Part shown: positions 37,943-43,840 of the stretch, in pieces
Position numbering within the stretch: position 1 is the first letter of the stretch
Layout: each line of letters opens with the position of its first letter
Source of the DNA: Pseudomonadales bacterium
GTDB lineage: Bacteria > Pseudomonadota > Gammaproteobacteria > Pseudomonadales > Ketobacteraceae
Length of the DNA: 64,000 nt
Reading direction: 5' to 3'
NCBI GenBank assembly: GCA_020062665.1
Contig: JAGUVW010000011.1
Coordinates: forward strand, 229,998-293,997
Notes under the pieces: generated by a model
Seen by the model: the letters and a program-made list of their open reading frames with translations, nothing else
What the model was told of the DNA's origin: nothing
Database searches by the model: none
Position numbers and translations under genes: made by a program

Positions 37943-37970
37943 CGAAAACCACCGGCAAAGGTGGTTTTCG
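37943..37970 (-). terminator. Hairpin between slipin and nucleotidyltransferase genes
   Basis: A perfect 11-bp inverted repeat CGAAAACCACC/GGTGGTTTTCG with a 6-base loop starts two bases after the slipin stop; a T-rich tract (TCTTTTG) follows on the minus strand. It is a terminator, attenuator or processing site inside the rtc operon. Confidence 0.65.
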
Positions 37971-37971
37971 C

Positions 37972-39123
37972 TCAAGTGCTGGATGCCGACCCCAATTTAA
38001 CCAAATCCTTCATGACGCCATCAAGGCCACCGTAAACATTCATCTGGCCGACACGAGCCACTACCCGCTCCAGCGATTCGAGCTCCTTCAACCGCAACAA
38101 CACGGGGTTGTTTTCCATCATTTTGGCGGTGTTATGCAGGGATCGCATGGCCTGGGTTTCCTCGCGCCGTTTGATCAGGTTGGCTTCGGCTTCTTTTTGC
38201 GCTTCTACCACCTGGTTCAGAATCGCCTTCATTTCGCCGGGCAGAATGATGTCCTTGATGCCGACGCTCAGCAGCTTGATGCCATGAGCGGACAGCTTGT
38301 CACGCACTCCACTCTGAATGGCCGTATTCAGGGCATCCTTTTCTGCCAGCAAATCATCCAACGACTTCTCACCCACCACTTCCCGCAAACCAAATTGCAG
38401 TTCACGGTAAATGAAGGCAGCAAAGTCCTTCACTTTCAGGAAGGCCTGCTGGGCATCCATTACCTGATAGTTGGCGCTCAGGTTGATCCGCAGACTGACG
38501 CGATCTTTGGTCAGAATTTCCTGACCGCTGACCTCGGCGGCCTGCACCCGCATATCAACCGTGGATACGGTTACATGCCGGTTGAATTGCCAGAAGCCAT
38601 AACGTCCAGGCTGCAATTGCTGCTCGAATTTTCCGTTCAGAAACATCAAGCCCACCTGACCTTCTGGCACTTCCACATACAACAGAGTCGACTGGGCCAG
38701 CTGCTTCAGCCTGGCATTGGCACCACGACCCAGGATGCCCAGCAATTTGTCGTTGATTGCGACATTCTCCTGCAAGTCGATGGCTTCAACTGTTAGCGAG
38801 TCGAGGCCTTTCCAGTAGGCATAAAACACGCCGGGCGGCAGGATATCCACGATCTGGCCGTTGCGGTAAACCAGACCCAGCTGGTTATCGCTCATTTCTA
38901 CCCACGCCACATGCAGCGCCAGCGCTTCAGTGTGCTGGCTCAACAGGAAGCGGGCACGGACATGTTCGAATACCAGATTGCTGATATCCAGCTTCTCGAC
39001 CCGCACACCGCCACCCCAGGCATTCAGCCGATGGCGGCCCGGCAGCAACACTGCCTTGAAACGTTCACGCCGATACAACAAACCCCGTTCGTTGTCAGCA
39101 ATATCAATTGTTTTCCACAACAT
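37972..39123 (-). CDS. Slipin/SPFH-domain protein of the RNA-repair operon
   Basis: The 383-residue protein contains an SPFH (stomatin/prohibitin) domain at about residues 185-340: VSTVDMRVQAAEVSGQEILT, ANYQVMDAQQAFLKVKDFAA, GVRDKLSAHGIKLLSVGIKD and the coiled-coil start QVVEAQKEAEANLIKRREE. The N-terminal 180 residues are a repeated beta region seen in slipins that accompany rtcB. No clear transmembrane helix is visible. SPFH proteins oligomerise into rings or membrane scaffolds. The ATG at 39123 has GAGG upstream. It lies between a tRNA-like RNA and the nucleotidyltransferases, on the rtcB strand. Confidence 0.87.
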   Translation of the reverse strand: MLWKTIDIADNERGLLYRRERFKAVLLPGRHRLNAWGGGVRVEKLDISNLVFEHVRARFLLSQHTEALALHVAWVEMSDNQLGLVYRNGQIVDILPPGVFYAYWKGLDSLTVEAIDLQENVAINDKLLGILGRGANARLKQLAQSTLLYVEVPEGQVGLMFLNGKFEQQLQPGRYGFWQFNRHVTVSTVDMRVQAAEVSGQEILTKDRVSLRINLSANYQVMDAQQAFLKVKDFAAFIYRELQFGLREVVGEKSLDDLLAEKDALNTAIQSGVRDKLSAHGIKLLSVGIKDIILPGEMKAILNQVVEAQKEAEANLIKRREETQAMRSLHNTAKMMENNPVLLRLKELESLERVVARVGQMNVYGGLDGVMKDLVKLGSASST

Positions 39124-39212
39124 AGTTTTGTTCCTCACTTTTAAAATAGGTGGAGTCCACCTGATGCCACTGAACCCGCGTTTGTGCTGAGCGGGACGCA
39201 GCCTTGTCACCG

Positions 39213-39230
39213 GTCGGCATCGATGCCGAC
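39213..39230. repeat. Perfect 18-base palindrome in the operon spacer
   Basis: GTCGGCATCGATGCCGAC is a perfect palindrome. Its GCCGAC arm can also pair with TGTCGGC about 9 bases away, giving two competing hairpins in RNA. It lies about 90 bases before the slipin start codon. Confidence 0.6.
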
Positions 39231-39382
39231 ATCCCTGTCGGCCCACCGCGCTTGCAGTATCGATGCGTTACGGTGTCCGGCGTTGGCGCGATCAGCAGAC
39301 CCACACGGGTGTCCGCCAGCATCAGCCTGCACAGGACGCTTGCGCGCTCCCATACACAATGGACTCCTGTTGCATTTTTCGA

Positions 39383-39416
39383 GGGGGATTTGAACCCCAG
39401 GCTTGCGGCCTTTACC
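39383..39416 (-). ncRNA. Partial tRNA-like element with T-arm
   Basis: Directly after the tRNA-like element, on the same strand, a small hairpin GGC-CGCAA-GCC is followed by GGGG-TTCAAAT-CCCC, a T-arm with the invariant TTCAAAT loop. It resembles the 3' half of a second tRNA-like domain. It could be a degenerate tandem tRNA or a second module of one processed RNA. Confidence 0.5.
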
Positions 39417-39417
39417 A

Positions 39418-39491
39418 GAGGCGTGACGGGATTTGAACCCGTGACAAATCGATTATGAGTCGATCGCTCTACCCAACTGAGCTACATGCCG
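39418..39491 (-). tRNA. tRNA-like RNA (CAU anticodon arm, no CCA) in the rtc operon
   Basis: The minus strand folds as a cloverleaf: D-arm GCTC/GAGC, anticodon arm ATCGA-CTCATAA-TCGAT, T-arm ACGGG-TTCAAAT-CCCGT. The acceptor stem GGCATG/CACGCC has an A-C mismatch and an unpaired first base, and the 3' end continues TCTGG instead of CCA. A normal tRNA-finder might call it tRNA-Met or Ile. Its defects and its position between rtcB and slipin fit the tRNA-like or Y-RNA-like molecules known in RtcR-controlled RNA-repair operons. A decayed tRNA cannot be excluded. Confidence 0.65.
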
Positions 39492-39600
39492 TTGCTGTCC
39501 GAGGCGTACGGGAACAGGTACGCGATCAGCGAAACACCTCGCGCCAGGCTGACCCACAGAATCAGCACCGCTTGCTCCAACCGTGTCTCAAACACTGTTG

Positions 39601-39623
39601 CACCTGACGGCGAACGTCAAGTG
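39601..39623 (-). other. Hairpin directly after the rtcB stop
   Basis: CACTTGACG-TTCGC-CGTCAGGTG forms a 9-bp stem with one G-T pair and begins one base past the stop codon. There is no T run, so it is more likely a protective or processing hairpin than a terminator. Confidence 0.5.
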
Positions 39624-39624
39624 C

Positions 39625-40848
39625 CTATCCTTTTACGCACACCACCTGCTTCAACGTATAGACGATTTCCACCAGATCCTTTTGTGCTTCCATCACCTGA
39701 TCGATCGGCTTGTACGCAGCGGGCGTTTCGTCGATCACGTCGGCGTCCTTGCGGCATTCCACACCTTTGGTGGCTTCCACATGGTCTGCCAGACTCACCA
39801 GCTTTTTCGCCTGCGTGCGGGACATGATGCGCCCTGCCCCGTGACTGCAGCTGCAAAAGCTTTCCGCATTTCCCAGTCCGCGCACGATGAAGGAACGGGC
39901 TCCCATGCTTCCCGGGATGATTCCCAATTCCCCTTCCCGTGCACGCACGGCGCCTTTGCGGGTCACAATCACGTTCTCGCCATAGTGGTGCTCGCGCGAT
40001 ATATAGTTGTGGTGACAGTTCACCGCTTCCAGGTGCGCTTCGAATGCCAGACCCAGTGTCTGCCGCAGGGCGGCCAAAACACGCGCCATCATCACTTCGC
40101 GGTTGATGCGGGCAAACTGCTGAGCCCACTCCACTGCCTCGACATAGTCGTTGAAGTGATCGGTTCCTTCCGGCAGATATGCCAGATCCTTGTCCGGCAA
40201 TTGGATATGCCACTTTTCCATATCCTTCTTCGCCAGCTCGATGAAGTGGGTTCCGATCCGGTTTCCCACTCCGCGCGATCCGCAGTGCAACATCACCCAC
40301 ACGGCATCCTGCTCGTCCAGACAGATTTCGATGAAGTGGTTACCGGTTCCCAACGTTCCCAGATGATTCAGGTTGTTGGTGTTCTTCAACTCCCGGTGTT
40401 TTTCCTTCAGCACATCGAATTGGGCAGACAACACTGCCCACGCGGTTGCCACATCCTCCGGCACCGAGTGCCAGGCGCCCTTGTCGCGGTTTCCGCGCAG
40501 CTGGGCCGAACGTCCGTGCGGTACGGCTTTTTCGATCGCGGAGCGCATGGCGAACAGGTTATCCGGCAACTGATGCGCTTTCAGGCTGGTTTTCACCGCC
40601 ATCATGCCGCAACCGATGTCCACGCCCACAGCGGCGGGAATCACTGCACCGATGGTAGGAACCACGCTGCCAATAGTGGCGCCTTTACCCAGGTGTACGT
40701 CCGGCATTACCGCCACCCACTTATGCACAAAGGGCAAGGCGGCGATGTTTTTCAATTGTTGTTTGGCTTCGTCCTCAAACGGAACACCGCGAGTCCAGGC
40801 TTTGATCGGTACGCCCTTTTCGTGAATCACTTCGTATGGCTGCTTCAT
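39625..40848 (-). CDS. rtcB: RNA-splicing ligase RtcB
   Basis: The 407-residue enzyme joins RNA 2',3'-cyclic phosphate or 3'-phosphate ends to 5'-OH ends with GTP and manganese. It contains VMPDVHLGKGATIGSVVPT, the metal cysteine in GVDIGCGM, LGTLGTGNHFIEICLDE, NCHHNY, and the guanylylated histidine region SCSHGAGR, and ends QVVCVKG as in E. coli RtcB, with the same length. ATG 40848 is supported by AAGGAAG. It is the first gene of the operon behind a sigma54 promoter, with rtcR divergent. RtcA (RNA cyclase) is not found in the window. Confidence 0.97.
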   Translation of the reverse strand: MKQPYEVIHEKGVPIKAWTRGVPFEDEAKQQLKNIAALPFVHKWVAVMPDVHLGKGATIGSVVPTIGAVIPAAVGVDIGCGMMAVKTSLKAHQLPDNLFAMRSAIEKAVPHGRSAQLRGNRDKGAWHSVPEDVATAWAVLSAQFDVLKEKHRELKNTNNLNHLGTLGTGNHFIEICLDEQDAVWVMLHCGSRGVGNRIGTHFIELAKKDMEKWHIQLPDKDLAYLPEGTDHFNDYVEAVEWAQQFARINREVMMARVLAALRQTLGLAFEAHLEAVNCHHNYISREHHYGENVIVTRKGAVRAREGELGIIPGSMGARSFIVRGLGNAESFCSCSHGAGRIMSRTQAKKLVSLADHVEATKGVECRKDADVIDETPAAYKPIDQVMEAQKDLVEIVYTLKQVVCVKG

Positions 40849-40894
40849 GGTGCTGTACTTCCTTGGTTGCGACTGCTTGGCTTGTGACTGAGAT

Positions 40895-40911
40895 AGCGAA
40901 GGCCGTGCCAA
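40895..40911 (-). promoter_or_regulatory. Sigma54 promoter of rtcB
   Basis: On the minus strand TTGGCACGGCCTTCGCT matches the -24/-12 consensus TTGGCAC-N5-TTGC with one change (TCGC). GG and GC are exactly ten bases apart. Transcription would start about 37 bases before the rtcB ATG, as expected for an RtcR-activated operon. Confidence 0.8.
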
Positions 40912-40995
40912 TCCGGTGAGAACAACCATCAAAAACCTAGTAGGTTATTGTTTCTACTTAAATTAAATTTAAAACCACGCAATGCTCTCGTACTT

Positions 40996-41019
40996 TTGGG
41001 CGCCCTTGGCATCGCCCAA
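40996..41019. promoter_or_regulatory. Inverted repeat, candidate RtcR enhancer site
   Basis: TTGGGCG and CGCCCAA form a perfect 7-bp inverted repeat with a 10-base spacer, about 90-110 bases upstream of the rtcB -24 element. That is the usual position of a sigma54 activator site. It overlaps a possible rtcR promoter (TTGGCA 41006-41011, TACGAT 41030-41035, spacer 18), so it might also autoregulate rtcR. Confidence 0.5.
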
Positions 41020-41067
41020 CCATATCCTGTACGATACATAAAATATCTTTTTAAATAGGAAGGATCA

Positions 41068-42690
41068 GTGGCCAGAAAAACAGTGGTGTTCGGCATTCTG
41101 GGCAGCGTGATGGACCGGGCCAGCCGGCGGCGTGGACGCTGGGACAGCCGCTGGGAAAAATGGCGGCCCACCGTCGCACTGTTCCAGCAGGATGAGATGC
41201 CGATCGATCACTTCTGCCTGCTGCACAACGACACAGAGACCGAACTGGCGAGGGATCTGATCGCGGACATTCAGGCGCTCTCCCCCGACACCAAGGTGGA
41301 AGCGCTCAATCTGAATTTCGATTCACCCTGGGATCTGGCGTCGGTCTACCTGACCCTGTCCAGCTTTCTGAAAAAGCAGACGTTCAGCCAATCGCGCAAC
41401 GACTACTACTTTCATATCACCACCGGTTCGCACATTCAGCAGATCTGCATCTTTCTGGTGACCGAGGCACGCCTGTTTCCCGGCAAGCTGCTGCAAAGTT
41501 CACCCAAGCTTGATGACAGGCAGCAGTACCCGATTCAGGTGATCGATCTGGATCTGTCCCGCTATGACGAGATTGCCTCGCGCTTCAAGCAGGAACATCT
41601 GGAAGGCACCGACTATCTCAAAGCCGGTATCCAGACCCGCAACAAGGCGTTCAACAACATGGTGGCGCAGATCGAGAAAGTCGCGATCCAGTCACGTGCG
41701 CCCATGCTGATTACCGGACCCACTGGCGCGGGAAAATCCCAGCTGGCGCGGCGCATTTATGAGCTGAAAAAACTGCGGCGTCAGGTGGAAGGCGCCTTTG
41801 TCGAGATCAACTGCGCCACCTTGCGGGGCGATAACGCAATGTCCGCCCTGTTCGGCCACCATAAGGGAGCCTTTACTGGTGCCGCCGCTGCACGGGATGG
41901 CTTGCTGAAAAGCGCCCATGGCGGCGTGCTGTTTCTGGATGAGATTGGCGAACTGGGTGCCGACGAGCAGGCCATGCTGCTGCGCGCCATCGAGGACAAA
42001 CAATTCCTGCCGCTGGGATCGGACAAACCGGTGCATTCGGAATTTCAGCTGATTGCCGGTACCAACCGCGATCTGCGCCGGGATGTGCGCAAGGGCAGCT
42101 TTCGTGAGGATCTGCTGGCCCGCATCAATCTGTGGGTGTACCAGTTGCCGGGCCTGAAGGAACGCAAAGAGGATCTGGAGCCCAACCTGGATTATGAGCT
42201 GGCCCAATACGCCCGCCTGTATGGCACCCATGTGACCTTCAGCAGCGAGGCGCGCAAGGCGTTCCTCGACTTCGCCCTGAGCCCAGAGGCCATCTGGACC
42301 GGCAATTTCCGTGACCTGAATGCCAGCGTGATCCGCATGTCGACCCTGTGCGAGGGGGGACGTATCACCACTGAAGTGGTGCGCAATGAAATCCAAACCC
42401 TGCAATACCGCTGGGGAGTGGAGCTGGATGATGACGCGCCCCTGTCGCTGCTGACGAGCTTTCTGGAACCTGTGCAGCTGCAGGAATTGGACTACATCGA
42501 AAAGGTCCAGCTGGACGCCGTGCTGCGCGTGTGCCGGCAGTGCCAGACAGCGGCAGAGGCCGGACGCCGGCTGTACGACGTGTCACGTCTGCAGAAATCC
42601 TCCAGCAACGACAGTCACCGCCTGGGTGTACTGCTGAAAAAATACGGGCTTTCGTTCGAGACCATCAAACAACGAAATCTATCTGTCTAG
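41068..42690 (+). CDS. rtcR: RtcR, sigma54-dependent activator with CARF domain
   Basis: The 540-residue protein is the RtcR type of enhancer-binding protein. Residues 1-180 form the CARF-like sensor that represses the ATPase until it binds an RNA-derived ligand (KTVVFGILGSVMDRA, YYFHITTGSHIQQI). Residues about 185-425 form the AAA+ domain with Walker A TGPTGAGKS, the sigma54 contact loop KGAFTGA, Walker B GVLFLDEIGE and arginine finger region FREDLLARINLW. The rest is a DNA-binding domain. GTG 41068 is preceded by AGGAAGGA. It is divergent from rtcB, and a second sigma54 promoter lies just downstream. Confidence 0.96.
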   Translation: MARKTVVFGILGSVMDRASRRRGRWDSRWEKWRPTVALFQQDEMPIDHFCLLHNDTETELARDLIADIQALSPDTKVEALNLNFDSPWDLASVYLTLSSFLKKQTFSQSRNDYYFHITTGSHIQQICIFLVTEARLFPGKLLQSSPKLDDRQQYPIQVIDLDLSRYDEIASRFKQEHLEGTDYLKAGIQTRNKAFNNMVAQIEKVAIQSRAPMLITGPTGAGKSQLARRIYELKKLRRQVEGAFVEINCATLRGDNAMSALFGHHKGAFTGAAAARDGLLKSAHGGVLFLDEIGELGADEQAMLLRAIEDKQFLPLGSDKPVHSEFQLIAGTNRDLRRDVRKGSFREDLLARINLWVYQLPGLKERKEDLEPNLDYELAQYARLYGTHVTFSSEARKAFLDFALSPEAIWTGNFRDLNASVIRMSTLCEGGRITTEVVRNEIQTLQYRWGVELDDDAPLSLLTSFLEPVQLQELDYIEKVQLDAVLRVCRQCQTAAEAGRRLYDVSRLQKSSSNDSHRLGVLLKKYGLSFETIKQRNLSV

Positions 42691-42802
42691 ATATTTCATA
42701 TTCATTCGGATAACAGCAAGCCGTGCGAAAATACCGCGCTTGGCACCTGGGCCGGCGCCACAGCCCACGAAAGCCGAGCGACGCCCGCCACAACCAACCA
42801 CT

Positions 42803-42818
42803 TGGCACATAATTCGCT
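42803..42818 (+). promoter_or_regulatory. Second sigma54 promoter, RtcR-type
   Basis: TGGCACATAATTCGCT keeps the GG-N10-GC spacing. Including the preceding T it is identical to the rtcB promoter at 13 of 17 positions, sharing the unusual TTCGCT -12 element. It points away from rtcR toward a short ORF with its own terminator. Confidence 0.65.
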
Positions 42819-42867
42819 TGCATGGGCGCAACCTTGCGCCTGGCGCATCCCGATTTCGGAGCAACTT

Positions 42868-43056
42868 ATGCACTCATTCAACCCAGTCCAATGCAATCCA
42901 GCGGGAATACAGAACCGCCGCGATGCCTTTGCATCGGGCTGGGTCATGGGCATCGCTCTGCCATTACACCTGACCTGCGGGGAGCACCGCACGGGCACGC
43001 TTTGCCTGAGCGATGACGTGTATTCATCAAGCCAGAAGCGACTTGATTTTCAGTAG
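42868..43056 (+). CDS. Small protein of 62 residues behind a sigma54 promoter
   Basis: The ORF starts MHSFNPVQCNPAGIQNRRDA and ends SSSQKRLDFQ. GGAG stands six bases before its ATG. It has three cysteines (QCNP, LTCGE, TLCLSD) and a short hydrophobic stretch WVMGIALPLHL. The transcription unit is well defined: sigma54 promoter at 42803, 5' leader with a perfect hairpin GGCGCAA/TTGCGCC at 42825-42840, ORF, and intrinsic terminator at 43116. I do not recognise the family. The RNA itself could be the functional product instead. Its location next to rtcR and its promoter suggest membership in the RNA-repair regulon. Confidence 0.5.
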   Translation: MHSFNPVQCNPAGIQNRRDAFASGWVMGIALPLHLTCGEHRTGTLCLSDDVYSSSQKRLDFQ

Positions 43057-43115
43057 CCTTGCAGGTGAACCCTGGAAGGCATGATGCCAACCAGGATTGT
43101 TCTGTTTCGACGGAT

Positions 43116-43150
43116 AGCCCCGGTTGGATTTTCCATCCGGGGCTTTTTGT
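43116..43150 (+). terminator. Intrinsic terminator of the small sigma54 unit
   Basis: AGCCCCGG/CCGGGGCT with a further TGG/CCA pair inside and a TTTTTG tail lies 60 bases after the 62-codon ORF and 80 bases before the HNH gene. Confidence 0.85.
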
Positions 43151-43228
43151 TACTTCGATAAAAAGGTCGAAGGCGGAAGCCACTGGCACGGAAGCAGACA
43201 GTTCTAGCCAAGCCGGGAGGTGGCAGAC

Positions 43229-43786
43229 ATGACAAGCCGGCATTTGATTTTGAGATTGGGACATTGCGGCACGCCGATCCAGTGGCTGACACCGGCCTGC
43301 GCGGCCATTTTGGTCGTCAAAAGCCAGGTGGTGTGGTCATTGGGTGACAACACGCTAACCCTGCGCGGTGGACGCAATAGCAACGGCCAACGCAGCCAAT
43401 TGGCGTTGCCGACCATCATGGCAACCCAGGGCGCAGCACGGACACAAGGGTTCAGCCCGGCCCTGAACAACGCCTTGCTGTTCCGGCGGGACCGGTTCAT
43501 TTGCCTGTATTGCGGCAAGCGGTTTGCTGCGGGTGAACTGAGCCGGGATCACATCATGCCCCGCGCACGGGGCGGTGCCGATACCTGGGAAAACGTGGTG
43601 ACCGCCTGCAAGCGCTGCAATCACCACAAGGCCTGCCGGACGCCGGAAGAAGCCAGAATGCCGTTACTGGCTGTACCGTACAAACCCAATATCTTTGAGT
43701 TTACGGTGCTGGCCAATCATCGCATTCTGGCTAATCAGATGGCGTTTCTGAGCCGGGGATTGTCCGAGCGGTTTCGTACATCCTGA
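43229..43786 (+). CDS. HNH endonuclease family protein
   Basis: The 185-residue protein has an HNH nuclease domain at about residues 85-145: zinc cysteines in FICLYCGKRF and VTACKRCNHH, and the catalytic histidine pair in SRDHIMPRARGGADTWEN. The N-terminal 80 residues form a beta region (HLILRLGHCGTPIQWL) found in a group of chromosomal HNH proteins rather than in phage or Cas9 enzymes. ATG 43229 has GGGAGG eight bases upstream. It is separated from the sigma54 unit by a terminator, so it is probably independent. Its role and target are unknown. Confidence 0.85.
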   Translation: MTSRHLILRLGHCGTPIQWLTPACAAILVVKSQVVWSLGDNTLTLRGGRNSNGQRSQLALPTIMATQGAARTQGFSPALNNALLFRRDRFICLYCGKRFAAGELSRDHIMPRARGGADTWENVVTACKRCNHHKACRTPEEARMPLLAVPYKPNIFEFTVLANHRILANQMAFLSRGLSERFRTS

Positions 43787-43840
43787 CGAAATCGCTCAGC
43801 TTCCTGCTGCCCGACCCAAGGAAGCGGCCAAACTTTGCTA

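Larger units (their letters stand above)
39124..39624 (-). other. Structured non-coding spacer between rtcB and slipin
   Basis: This 501-base gap within the operon has no protein gene. It holds a hairpin after rtcB, a tRNA-like element, a second T-arm-like hairpin and a perfect palindrome, described separately. All are oriented with the operon and would be part of its transcript. Confidence 0.7.

Noticed and set aside
42741..42758. TGGCAC upstream of the small sigma54 unit as another sigma54 promoter
   Set aside because: The -12 position reads CCGG and lacks the required GC at ten bases from GG.
43184..43200. TGGCAC before the HNH gene as a sigma54 promoter
   Set aside because: No TTGC-like element follows at the right spacing (GA instead of GC and no T pair).
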